The position numbers and the translations under genes are program-made. From positions 2,666,001 through 2,730,000 of the forward strand of contig AP025580.1 in NCBI GenBank assembly GCA_022846035.1: 64,000 nt of DNA, in the 5' to 3' direction. Below the pieces are notes generated by a model that ran no database searches, was not told the origin of the DNA, and saw only the letters and a list, made by a program, of their open reading frames with translations. Positions 27,200 to 36,200 of this stretch are shown in pieces (the first letter of the stretch is position 1; every line of letters starts with the position of its first letter). The DNA comes from Christensenellaceae bacterium. Lineage in GTDB: Bacteria > Bacillota > Clostridia > Christensenellales > Christensenellaceae.

Positions 27200-28270
27200 A
27201 TGAAAATTGCATTTCTGGCGGCGGCAAATTCCCCGCATACGATCAAATGGGCCAACGCTTTTGCCGAGAATAACGACGTTGCCGTTATCTCCCTGCCCGA
27301 AGATAAAGATAATTTCGGCGAGCTAAGTGAAAAGGTCAGCGTTACTTATCTTGACGTTCCCGCATCGCAGGGCGGGTTTAAGAAGAATGCGGCTCAGGTA
27401 AAATCGGTTTTGGCTTCCGGCGGTTTTGGCGTAGTCAACGCTTTTGGCGCGACAACGTACGGCGTTCTCGCGGCCAAGGCCAAAGCTCCGAATACTGTGC
27501 TCACGGTTTTGGGTCCGGACATCTATGCGAGCGTAGACCTCGGTAAAAAAGGCCTTGTATCCAAAAGCTTCAAGCACGCGGACGCCATCATTGCTGCCGC
27601 TCCCAATATGGTGACGCGTTTAAAACAGCTTTTCAAAAAGGAAAAAAATTATTTCGTCGTTCCTTTCGGGGTCGACCTCACCGTCTTTTCCAAGAAAGAC
27701 GGCGGCAGAAAAGAGGATGCGATTTGCTTTGGTTCCCTAAAAGCGCTTGAATATGGAAACGGCGTAGATATAGTCATTGAAGCCTTTGCTAAATTCCTGC
27801 AAAAATCCGCAGGAGAAGCGACGCTTAAGATCGTCGGTACGGGCGCAATGGAAAGCAGCTTAAAACAGCAGGCGCAAAGCGCCGGTATCGCGGACAAAAT
27901 CGAGTTTGTCGGCTATGTGCCCAATGCCAAGATGCCGGAGATGATAGGCAGCATGGACGCAACCGTCCAGATGAGCGCGGCTGAAGCGTTCGGCGTGACC
28001 GGCATCGAATCCATGGCATGCTGCGTGCCTGTAGTGGCTTCGGATACGGTAGGCGCGAGCGAATATATCTTAAACGGCGTAACAGGTTATCTTGTGAAAG
28101 CGGGCAATACCGACCGTTGCTGCGAATGTATGCTTGAGCTGCGTGACAAGGCGGCACGCGAGCATATGGGACAGCTTGCGCGTAACGATATGGAAGAATC
28201 CTTTGATCTTGCAAAGTGCAAGACGAAATATGAAGAAGCGTTGAAATCCGTTTCTCCACGCGTCATGTAA
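27200..28270 (+). CDS. GT4 family glycosyltransferase
   Basis: The 356-residue GT-B fold enzyme has an N-terminal acceptor domain (MKIAFLAAANSPHTIKWANAF). The C-terminal nucleotide-sugar domain has FVVPFGVDLTVF, a glycine-rich GSLKALEYGNGVD and LKIVGTGAME. The donor-site E-x7-E region is AEAFGVTGIESMACCVPVVAS. Retaining GT4 enzymes build lipopolysaccharide-, teichoic acid- or glycolipid-type structures. No membrane helices are visible, so it probably acts on the cytoplasmic face of the membrane. It lies between dapL and a strong terminator; its acceptor cannot be told from context. Confidence 0.88.
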   Translation: MKIAFLAAANSPHTIKWANAFAENNDVAVISLPEDKDNFGELSEKVSVTYLDVPASQGGFKKNAAQVKSVLASGGFGVVNAFGATTYGVLAAKAKAPNTVLTVLGPDIYASVDLGKKGLVSKSFKHADAIIAAAPNMVTRLKQLFKKEKNYFVVPFGVDLTVFSKKDGGRKEDAICFGSLKALEYGNGVDIVIEAFAKFLQKSAGEATLKIVGTGAMESSLKQQAQSAGIADKIEFVGYVPNAKMPEMIGSMDATVQMSAAEAFGVTGIESMACCVPVVASDTVGASEYILNGVTGYLVKAGNTDRCCECMLELRDKAAREHMGQLARNDMEESFDLAKCKTKYEEALKSVSPRVM

Positions 28271-28288
28271 AGGTTAAATTTTTCCGTA

Positions 28289-28322
28289 AAGCCGCAGCCG
28301 TAAAGCTGCGGCTTTGTTTTTT
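28289..28322 (+). terminator. Terminator after the GT4 gene
   Basis: A nine-bp stem AGCCGCAGC/GCTGCGGCT is followed by TTTGTTTTTTT; ends the dapL-GT4 unit. Confidence 0.85.
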
Positions 28323-28341
28323 TCATGAATAGTGCTATAAT
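28314..28341 (+). promoter_or_regulatory. Promoter of the acyl-activation cluster
   Basis: TTGTTT (28314-28319), a 16-base spacer and TGC-TATAAT (-10 at 28336-28341). The -35 lies in the T-run of the preceding terminator. Confidence 0.55.
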
Positions 28342-28377
28342 GAAATGAATTATTTTGAATCATACGGAGTAGACCAT

Positions 28378-30033
28378 ATGGAAAACTATCCCTTAAACCA
28401 CGTCAGTCACCTGCGGGATTTCCGTGCATTGTTGCAGCATGCGAAAGAAGTTTACCATGGAGAAGATATTTTCCGCCTGCGCACGCCGGATGGAAATGTT
28501 GAGGGAATCGGCCACGACCGGTTGATGCATGACTTAAATACGCTGGGCAACGCGCTTGTTTCCCTCGGTATCACAGGAAAGCATATCGCCGTAATCGGGC
28601 CAACCAGCTATGAGTGGCTGCTCTCCTATTATACCATTTTGTGCGGCCTGGGCGTGGTTGTGCCCATTGATAAAGAACTGCCGGACGATGAAATTGCCAA
28701 TATTCTTTTGGATAGCGGCGCTTCGTGCCTGATTTATTCGCACGAATACGCGGATACCGTGGCCAATATACGAGGCGGGATCGGTAACGTGCACTATTAT
28801 ATTGACATGAACGGCAACACGGGCACGCACAATCTGCAGGAACTTCTCAAAAACACGCAGGATATGGGATATGAAACGCTTCCGATCGATCCCCATGCCA
28901 TGTCCGCCCTACTTTATACGTCGGGAACCACGGGCAAGAGCAAAGGCGTCATGCTCACGCAAAGCAACATCCTGCGCGCGGCGGAAGGCGGGCTTAGCCT
29001 GCTCGACCTGGGGAAAGTCTGTATGTCCGTCCTGCCCGTGCATCATTCTTTTGAGAGCACGCACGGCATTACGATGATGATCGAACACGGTACGACGATC
29101 TGTTTAAACGACAGCCTGCGCCATTTTCTTGAAAATCTGCAGCTTTTTAAGCCGGATATGCTTTTCCTCGTTCCGCTTTTTGTGGAAATGATGTACGGAA
29201 AAATCTGGGCGAACGCCCGCGCGACAGGCCAGCAGGAAGCGCTCGGCATGCTGATCGAGAAAAGCAACGCAGAACTTGCGCGGGGCATTGATAACCGCAA
29301 TCTTTATTTTAAAAATATACACGCCGCGTTCGGCGGGAATTTAAAGCTGATTATTTGCGGCGGCGCGCCGCTTGCAAAACACCTGCCGCGCGCTCTGCGC
29401 GAATTTGGTATTCTTCTTTTAGAGGGCTACGGAATTACCGAGTGTTCCCCTTTGGTGTCCGTCAACCGCAACAGGTATTATGAGGACGGTTCCGTCGGTC
29501 TTCCCATCTCCTGCTGCGAGGTGCAAATCCGCAACAAGGACGAGGACGGCGACGGCGAGATTTGGGTCAGGGGCGACAACGTTATGCTCGGATATTACAA
29601 AAACGAAGAAGGTACCCGCGAGGTCATGCAGGACGGCTGGTTCAACACCGGCGATATTGGCCATGTTGACGAGGGCGGTTTTTTGTCCATTACCGGCCGC
29701 AAGAAAAACCTGATCGTCCTTTCCAATGGCAAAAACGTATATCCTGAGGAAATCGAGGGATACCTGATGCGTATTCCGTATATTAAAGAGGTCGTGGTAT
29801 TCGCGCCGCTTCAAGGCGGCCAAAGCGAGGTCGCGCTGCATGCTGAGATATTCGTAAACGAGGAATACACCGCAAAGCACACGCAAGAGGAAATCCGGCG
29901 GAATCTGGAAAAGGATATTGCCGGCATAAACAAGACCCTGCCTATCTATAAGCATGTGGAAAATTTCCATGTGCGCGATCAGGAATTTGAGAAGACGACC
30001 AAAAAGTCGATCAAGCGTTTTACCGTGCGCTAG
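28378..30033 (+). CDS. AMP-dependent acyl-CoA/acyl-ACP synthetase
   Basis: The protein has about 551 residues from MENYPLNHVSHLRDF; the ATG is supported by GGAG eight bases upstream. ANL-superfamily motifs are LLYTSGTTGKSKGVMLTQ (P-loop, about 178-195), ILLLEGYGITECSPLVS, GWFNTGDIGHVDEGG and the hinge ITGRKKNLIVLSNGKNVYPEEIE with the catalytic lysine region at the C-terminus (FEKTTKKSIKR). Long-chain acyl-CoA synthetases of this group adenylate fatty acids. A free-standing acyl carrier protein gene lies 65 bases downstream, so transfer to ACP rather than CoA is plausible. An MFS transporter completes the cluster. Confidence 0.88.
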   Translation: MENYPLNHVSHLRDFRALLQHAKEVYHGEDIFRLRTPDGNVEGIGHDRLMHDLNTLGNALVSLGITGKHIAVIGPTSYEWLLSYYTILCGLGVVVPIDKELPDDEIANILLDSGASCLIYSHEYADTVANIRGGIGNVHYYIDMNGNTGTHNLQELLKNTQDMGYETLPIDPHAMSALLYTSGTTGKSKGVMLTQSNILRAAEGGLSLLDLGKVCMSVLPVHHSFESTHGITMMIEHGTTICLNDSLRHFLENLQLFKPDMLFLVPLFVEMMYGKIWANARATGQQEALGMLIEKSNAELARGIDNRNLYFKNIHAAFGGNLKLIICGGAPLAKHLPRALREFGILLLEGYGITECSPLVSVNRNRYYEDGSVGLPISCCEVQIRNKDEDGDGEIWVRGDNVMLGYYKNEEGTREVMQDGWFNTGDIGHVDEGGFLSITGRKKNLIVLSNGKNVYPEEIEGYLMRIPYIKEVVVFAPLQGGQSEVALHAEIFVNEEYTAKHTQEEIRRNLEKDIAGINKTLPIYKHVENFHVRDQEFEKTTKKSIKRFTVR

Positions 30034-30098
30034 GACGTGGATTCGGCTTATGCAATCCAAGCGGTAAAGACCGCCCTAGGAAAGGAGGTGTAATAAAA

Positions 30099-30365
30099 AT
30101 GGCTACAGTAACCCTTGCTGCAGTACAGCAGCTATTGGCAATGGCGTCCCCTGTGGATCCGGAAGAAATCACTCCTGAAAAACACCTTATGAGAGACCTG
30201 GAGATGGATTCTTTCGGCATGATGGATGCAGTTTTGTCCTTTGAGCGGGAGTTCGGCATTGAGATTCCGGACCGTGACCTGCGCCTGTTCGATACTGTCC
30301 AGGACGTGCTTGTTTATCTGGAAAAGAAAACCGGTACGCCGCATGAAACAGTAACCGTATTCTGA
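30099..30365 (+). CDS. Acyl carrier protein
   Basis: The 88-residue protein has the four-helix ACP pattern. The phosphopantetheine attachment site is Ser38 in RDLEMDSFGMMD, where a tyrosine/leucine is usual after the serine but phenylalanine is seen. AAAGGAGGTG is a very strong ribosome binding site, in line with high ACP demand. It is probably a dedicated ACP for the neighbouring acyl-activating enzyme, not the fatty-acid synthase ACP, since no fab genes are nearby. It ends before a good terminator, which may be partly read through into the MFS gene. Confidence 0.88.
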   Translation: MATVTLAAVQQLLAMASPVDPEEITPEKHLMRDLEMDSFGMMDAVLSFEREFGIEIPDRDLRLFDTVQDVLVYLEKKTGTPHETVTVF

Positions 30366-30397
30366 ATTTATTTGTAATTCATACGCCATTTATATGC

Positions 30398-30424
30398 AAA
30401 AAGACCGCAAAGCGGTCTTTTTTG
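30398..30424 (+). terminator. Terminator after the ACP gene
   Basis: A stem AAAGACCGC/GCGGTCTTT with a three-base loop, followed by T6. Confidence 0.85.
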
Positions 30425-30463
30425 CGGAGATGCTTTCAACAATCCGGATTTGGAGTAAAAATT

Positions 30464-31621
30464 ATGAAAAGAAACATCATCCTGATTAATTGCGCCGCTG
30501 CCCTTTTGTGGATGGGCATGTATTCCTATGTGCCTACGCTGCCCGCTTTTGCAACATCGCTCGGCGCGACTGCGGTAATGCTTGGCGTGATCGGCGGTGC
30601 GTACGGCGTCATGCAAATCCTCCTGCGCATTCCTCTGGGGATCGTCTCTGACAAAAGCGGCAAAGACAAGCTGCTGCTGATCATCGGTTTTGTCATCCTG
30701 ACTGTCTCCGCCGTTTTGTTTCTCTTTGCGAACACCGTGGAAACCGTTATATTCGCGCGCGGCGTAGCGGGCGCGGCGGCAGCCTGGTGGGTTATTATTT
30801 CCGCATCCTACGCCAAATACAATGATGAGGCAAAACAGGTAAAAGCCCAGGGAATTTTGAACGCGTCCAGCAACCTTGGGAAAGTGCTCGCTTCGCTTTT
30901 TGGCGGACTGGCCGCCCAGTTTTTTGGTTTGCGCGCACCTTTTTATGTCGCCCTGCTTTCGGCAATCATCGGCCTTGTAACCATGTTCTTTTTTAAAACG
31001 TCCAAAGCGCCGGAGAAACGTACGCCTCCTACGCTAAAAGAACTTCTTTCCCTTTTGAAAAATAAGGACCTGATGATTATTTCCGTCCTTTGCATTTTCG
31101 CGCAGCTTATTTGTTTTGCCGTTCCCACTTATTTTACGTCTGTCGCGGCAGAAAATATCGGTGCAGATCCCGGACAACTCGGCAGTCTGACGCTTGTCTA
31201 CTTCCTCACCGCCGGCGTCATTTCGCTTTTCGTCGGTACGCGCTTTTACCAGAAAATCGGCGGCATTAAGGTTGTTGTGATCGCGTTTTCCTTGTGCGCT
31301 TTTTCCTGTATTCCGGTTTTCTATCATATGAACCTTACCGTTATTTACATCATGCAGGTCATATCCGGCGTCGGTTACGGAACTCTCACATCAGCCCTCG
31401 CCGGCTTCGTCATCAAGGCGGTTGCGCCTCACCAGCGTTCAACTGCCACAGGCATCTTTCAGTCCGTTTATGCGATCGGCATCTTTATCGGCCCGATGAT
31501 CGCGGGTGGCGTCATTCAGACAGCATCTTTTGACGCCGCGTATCTCGTGATCGGTGCGATCACTGCCGCCGCAGCCATCGCAAGCGGCGTCCTGATCCCC
31601 AAAAAGTATGGCAAAATGTAA
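30464..31621 (+). CDS. MFS transporter (drug/metabolite efflux type)
   Basis: The protein has about 385 residues from MKRNIILINCAAALLWMG, with TTTGGAG upstream. Twelve hydrophobic helices are expected. The MFS motif A region between helices 2 and 3 reads LRIPLGIVSDKSGKDKLL, and GARxxxG-like ARGVAGAAAAWWV is in helix 4. The C-terminal half has the repeated pattern VISGVGYGTLTSALAGF and GIFQSVYAIGIFIGPMIAG. It resembles the YfcJ/YNFM-like efflux groups. The substrate cannot be told. Its position after the acyl synthetase and ACP suggests export of an acylated product, though a terminator separates them. Confidence 0.85.
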   Translation: MKRNIILINCAAALLWMGMYSYVPTLPAFATSLGATAVMLGVIGGAYGVMQILLRIPLGIVSDKSGKDKLLLIIGFVILTVSAVLFLFANTVETVIFARGVAGAAAAWWVIISASYAKYNDEAKQVKAQGILNASSNLGKVLASLFGGLAAQFFGLRAPFYVALLSAIIGLVTMFFFKTSKAPEKRTPPTLKELLSLLKNKDLMIISVLCIFAQLICFAVPTYFTSVAAENIGADPGQLGSLTLVYFLTAGVISLFVGTRFYQKIGGIKVVVIAFSLCAFSCIPVFYHMNLTVIYIMQVISGVGYGTLTSALAGFVIKAVAPHQRSTATGIFQSVYAIGIFIGPMIAGGVIQTASFDAAYLVIGAITAAAAIASGVLIPKKYGKM

Positions 31622-31637
31622 AAATATTAAAATCCTA

Positions 31638-31667
31638 TTGTTTTATTCCCACCAATAGGGGTATTAT
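31638..31667 (+). promoter_or_regulatory. Possible promoter of the HdeD-like gene
   Basis: TTGTTT (31638-31643), an 18-base spacer and TATTAT (31662-31667). Confidence 0.4.
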
Positions 31668-31711
31668 TATTTTAACGTATCCTAAAAGGAAAACAAAGGG
31701 AGGGAATGGTT

Positions 31712-32251
31712 ATGTCAGATACATGGAAATCCAAAGAAACCATCAGGCTCGTACTTAGTATCGTGCTTCTTGTCATCGGCATCATATTACTGGCCGCGCC
31801 GCAGGCAGCAATGGTCGGCATCGTTATTTTGATCGGCGTTGTTATGCTTGCATATAGTGTTATCGCAATTTTTATGAATATTGGCAAGCGCAATAAGGGG
31901 GAAGCTTCAAGCTTTGCCGTACCGATCGTTGTTTTGATTATCGGTATTTTGCTGCTCATCTTCCGCGACGGCGTTGCAAACGTTCTTCTGCCCATCATCA
32001 TTGGCATCTGGGCAATCGTTACGGGTATTATGAGCCTTTCGGACGCATCCACCCTAAAGCATGCGGGTTCGCCCTCGTGGCGCGTGCCGACCATCACGGG
32101 AATCGCGGCGCTTGTGCTCGGTATTATTATCCTGATCGGTATCGCCACGACAAACGTCGTCGGGATTCTGCTCGGCGTATGTTTGCTGATCTACGGTATC
32201 ATCAGTATCGTGGAATGGATCGTAGTCGCAACCGCGCGCAAAAACATCTGA
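31712..32251 (+). CDS. HdeD/DUF308 family membrane protein
   Basis: The protein has about 179 residues starting MSDTWKSKETIRLVLSIV. GGGAGG lies eight bases before this ATG and only two before an ATG two codons earlier, so the later one is preferred. Six short hydrophobic helices are arranged in pairs, with the repeated glycine-rich pattern VIGIILLAAPQAAMVGIVILIG and LIIGILLLIFRDG of DUF308. HdeD in E. coli is linked to acid resistance at high cell density, but the function in Firmicutes is not established. It is a single gene with its own terminator. Confidence 0.82.
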   Translation: MSDTWKSKETIRLVLSIVLLVIGIILLAAPQAAMVGIVILIGVVMLAYSVIAIFMNIGKRNKGEASSFAVPIVVLIIGILLLIFRDGVANVLLPIIIGIWAIVTGIMSLSDASTLKHAGSPSWRVPTITGIAALVLGIIILIGIATTNVVGILLGVCLLIYGIISIVEWIVVATARKNI

Positions 32252-32280
32252 AGCGTACCTGAACGCACCTGGAAATCTAG

Positions 32281-32310
32281 GACCGGAAAGTGTTTTTCCG
32301 GTCTTTTTTC
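32281..32310 (+). terminator. Terminator after the HdeD-like gene
   Basis: A nine-bp stem GACCGGAAA/TTTCCGGTC is followed by T6. Confidence 0.85.
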
Positions 32311-32321
32311 TATAAGCTAGC

Positions 32322-32336
32322 TCAACCTATGGTTGA
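32322..32336. promoter_or_regulatory. Palindrome upstream of the XRE-methyltransferase promoter
   Basis: TCAACC-TAT-GGTTGA is a perfect 6-3-6 inverted repeat 30 bases upstream of the -35 box. It is a candidate operator for the HTH domain encoded downstream. Confidence 0.35.
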
Positions 32337-32366
32337 ATTTTTAATATTTTTTCACTGATCCGGTTA

Positions 32367-32395
32367 TTGTTCCTATGAGTAGTTCATGGTATAAC
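32367..32395 (+). promoter_or_regulatory. Promoter of the XRE-methyltransferase gene
   Basis: TTGTTC (32367-32372), a 17-base spacer and TATAAC (32390-32395). Confidence 0.6.
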
Positions 32396-32420
32396 AATAA
32401 TAGAAAGGAAAGCGGTATTA

Positions 32421-33242
32421 ATGAAATCTGGCATTGCGCAAAACATTGCGAGACTCAGGAAACAAAAGGGGCTCACGCAAGAGGCCCTCGCAAAGAAGTT
32501 GAATATTTCTTTCCAGTCTATTTCCAAATGGGAAAACGCGCAGGCGCGGCCGGACCTGACTTTATTGCCGGAGTTGGCCGATGCGCTTGATACCAACATC
32601 GATTTTTTGCTTGGTTACCATAAAAAGCACTTTACAATGTACGAGGAGTGCTACCAGTCGGATGAATACTATTGGGGTATCGAGCCGGACCCGATGTGTT
32701 ATGAGGTTCTGAAGTTGTGCCCGCCCGTAAAACCCCTGCGCCTTTTGGATGTTGGCTGCGGCGAGGGACGGGACGCTGTGTTCTTTGCCAAAAACGGTTA
32801 CCATGTGACTGGCTTTGATATTGCTGCGATGGGCGTCGAAAAGGCTAACCGATTGGCCGATGCGCATCAGGTCTATGTCGACTTCTTTGTGGCAGACCTC
32901 AAGGATTTCCGGTTGGAACAGGATTTTGACATTATCTATTCCACAAACGGCGTGTTTGACTATATCGCTCCGGATATTCGCGCCGAGGTGCTGCGCAATT
33001 ATCAGGAGCATACTGCAAAGAACGGCATGCATGCGCTGAATGTCTTTGTTCAAAAACCGTTTGTCGCCCTAGCTCCGGATATGGAGGAAACGGAATTCCT
33101 CTGGAAATCCGGCGAACTTTTCTCCTGGTACGCGGACTGGATGTTCCATGTGTGCCGCGAAACTATTTATGACTGCGAAAGCAGCGGCGTACCCCATCAA
33201 CATTGCATGGATACGCTGATTGCACAAAAAACATACTGCTAA
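32421..33242 (+). CDS. XRE-type HTH fused to a class I SAM methyltransferase (TehB-like)
   Basis: The 273-residue fusion starts with an XRE helix-turn-helix at about 5-62 (LRKQKGLTQEALAKKLNISFQ, SISKWENAQARPDL), including the usual SWENG-like recognition end. A linker rich in aromatic residues (YEECYQSDEYYWG) leads to a class I methyltransferase domain. Its SAM-binding motif is LLDVGCGEGRDAVFFAKNGY at about 107-126, followed by VTGFDIAAMGVEKAN, ADLKDF and FDIIYSTNGVFDYI. The closest recognisable family is TehB/DUF-type methyltransferases. AAAGGA lies before the ATG. The fusion could couple DNA binding to small-molecule methylation or sensing; the substrate is unknown. Confidence 0.85.
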   Translation: MKSGIAQNIARLRKQKGLTQEALAKKLNISFQSISKWENAQARPDLTLLPELADALDTNIDFLLGYHKKHFTMYEECYQSDEYYWGIEPDPMCYEVLKLCPPVKPLRLLDVGCGEGRDAVFFAKNGYHVTGFDIAAMGVEKANRLADAHQVYVDFFVADLKDFRLEQDFDIIYSTNGVFDYIAPDIRAEVLRNYQEHTAKNGMHALNVFVQKPFVALAPDMEETEFLWKSGELFSWYADWMFHVCRETIYDCESSGVPHQHCMDTLIAQKTYC

Positions 33243-33243
33243 G

Positions 33244-33291
33244 ACTTAAAAAGCCGGATCCCTTCCCAGAGTCCGGCTTTTTAAGTTTTTT
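33244..33291. terminator. Bidirectional terminator between the XRE-methyltransferase gene and purL
   Basis: A 15-bp perfect stem ACTTAAAAAGCCGGA/TCCGGCTTTTTAAGT with a 13-base loop and T6 on the plus side. It serves both convergent genes. Confidence 0.88.
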
Positions 33292-36200
33292 TATCTGAAA
33301 TATTTTACGCCGCTCTCGAATATCTTTTGGTCGTATTCGCCCGGTACGTTCTTGGCGATATACTTGCCTGCGCGTTCCGTATGTCCCATCTTTCCAAGTA
33401 TGCGTCCGTCCGGACTCATAATACCCTCGATCGCATACATGGAGCCGTTGGGATTATACCGAATATCCATAGACGGTTTTCCCTCAAAATTCACATATTG
33501 CGTCGCTACCTGTCCGTTTGCAAGCAGCTCCCGGACCTCTTTTTCCGTCGCCACAAAACGTCCCTCACCGTGCGATACGGCTACCGTATGGATTTCACCT
33601 GGTTCGCATAGCATGAGCCAGGGAGAACTTGCGCTCGTAATGCGCGTACGCACCATGCACGATACATGCCGCCCGATGTTATTATACGTAAGCGTCGGCG
33701 CATCGTCCGTCATATCCCTGATTTCCCCATACGGCACCAGCCCCAGCTTGATAAGCGCCTGGAAGCCGTTACAGATACCGAGAATCAGGCCGTCCTTGTT
33801 TTTAAGCAACTCGTGCGTCGCGTCCTTGATCCGTGGATTGCGGAACACAGTCGCGATAAACTTGCCGCTGCCGTCCGGTTCGTCGCCGCCGGAAAATCCG
33901 CCGGGAAGCATGATCATCTGTGAATGCGCGATCTCCGATTCCAATGCACGAATACTTTCATCAATATCCTGCGCGCTTAGGTTGCGCATGATCACCACGC
34001 GCGGAATTGCCCCCGCCGTCTCAAGCGCTTTGGCTGTGTCATATTCACAGTTTGTTCCCGGGAATACCGGAATAACGACGCGCGGTATCGCCGTTTTGTA
34101 GCGGCTGACGACGATATTTTTCTTTTTATAAAGGGGAGTCCTGACCTCGCCCTTATCCTCTGTCCTTGTCGCAAAAACGCTTTCCAAAGGCTGCGTATAT
34201 GCTTTCAGCGCATCCTCTAACGAAATCGTCTCGCCCATAAGCTCTAAGAAAGGCTCCTCGCGTATTTCACCCTTGATCTCAAAATCCTCGTCGTGAATGC
34301 ATGGGGATTCCACCAAAATCGCGCCATAGCGTTTTTCGGTCATCCTTTCAAGGTGCTGTGAGAACAGCTTCACGCCGAGGTTGTTGCCGAATGCACATTT
34401 TGCCGCGCCCGCAAGTACCCCGCCGCGCGTCACCGCATATGCCGAAACGACCACCTTGTCCTGAATCATCTTATGCAGCTTCTCATATTTGCGCTTCACA
34501 TCCCCGAAGTCCGGCAGGCCGTTTTCATCGCGCTGAATATCCATGAGGTAAAGCTTGTTGCCCGCCTGCTTGAACTCCGGCGTAATCACGTCTTTTGCCG
34601 CCACAGGCGCCACGCAGAACGAACAGAGCGTGGGCGGTACGTCGATATTCTTAAAGCTGCCGCTCATGGAGTCCTTACCGCCGATAGCCGCAATTCCCAG
34701 CTCCCTTTGCGCGTAGTAGGCGCCCAGAAGAGCCGAAAGCGGTTTTCCCCAGCGCTGCGGGTCGTCATGCAGGCGTTCGAAATACTCTTGCAGCGTGAGC
34801 CACGCTTCTTTCATGTCCCCGCCTGCCGCAACCAGCTTGGCAACGCTTAAAAGAATTGCATACACCGAACCTGCGAACGGGCTTTTGCTCATCATGTACG
34901 GGTCCAGTCCGTAACTCATCAGCGTCGCCGTCTTGCTGTCCGCATCATCCACCGGAATCTTCGCACACATTGCCTGCACCGGCGATAACTGGCGCACGCC
35001 GCCCAGCGGCATGGTTACGCTTCCCGCCCCGATCGTGGAGTCGAACATTTCCTGCAGGCCCTTTTGCGAGCAGATGTTCAAATCGGACAGCAGAGATAAA
35101 AGCGTATCTTTTACCGATTCTTTCCGCTCTTCTGCGAAAAGGCCATCCGTATCAAATTGTTCTACCCTGGCATGCGCGTGCTGCGTCGCGCCGTTCGTAT
35201 CTAAAAATTCGCGGGAAATATCCACAATATTTTTATCGTTCCAGAAAAGCCGCATGCGCCCCGTATCCGTCACGCGCGCAACCAGTGTCGCTTCGAGGTT
35301 TTCTTGTGCCGCCAACGCCAGCACGCGGTCTAAATCCTGCGGACGTACAACCACCGCCATACGTTCCTGCGATTCGGAAATCGCCAGCTCCGTTCCATCG
35401 AGTCCCTCATATTTCTTGGGTACTGCGTCAAGGTCTATATCCAGCCCCTCGGCCAGCTCTCCGATCGCGACGCACACGCCGCCCGCGCCAAAGTCGTTGC
35501 AGCGTTTTACCATCTTGGAGAATTCCCCGTTCCTGAACAGCCTTTGCAGCTTGCGCTCGGTCAGCGGATTGCCTTTCTGTACCTCTGCGCCGCATTTTTC
35601 AATGGATTTTTCATCGTGCGCCTTGGAAGAGCCTGTCGCGCCGCCGCAGCCGTCGCGTCCCGTGCGTCCGCCGATGAGCACGATAAGGTCCCCCTCCACC
35701 GGACGTTCACGAATCACCTGCTCTGCCGGAGCGGAAGCGATGACAGCGCCGATCTCCAGGCGCTTTGCCTTATACCCTTCATGATAGACTTCTTCCACCA
35801 GCCCTGTTGCAAGGCCGATCTGGTTTCCGTAGGAAGAATATCCATGCGCCGCTTCTCTGGTGATTTTGCGCTGCGGCAGCTTAAATTCCATGGTATCCTT
35901 GAGGCTCTCGCGCGGGTCCGCGCTTCCCGTTACGCGCATTGCCTGGTAAACGTATGAACGTCCCGAAAGCGGATCGCGGATCGCGCCGCCCAGGCATGTC
36001 GCCGCGCCGCCGAACGGTTCGATTTCCGTCGGGTGGTTATGCGTTTCGTTTTTAAACATAATCAGGTAATCACGGTCGCCCTTGTCCGTCTCGATCCTCT
36101 GCTTGATGGAGCAGGCGTTGATTTCCTCGGAATCGTCAAAATTGCGCAGCATGCCCGCGCGCTTTGCCTCGCGCACATACGCCGTCGCGAGGTCCATCAG

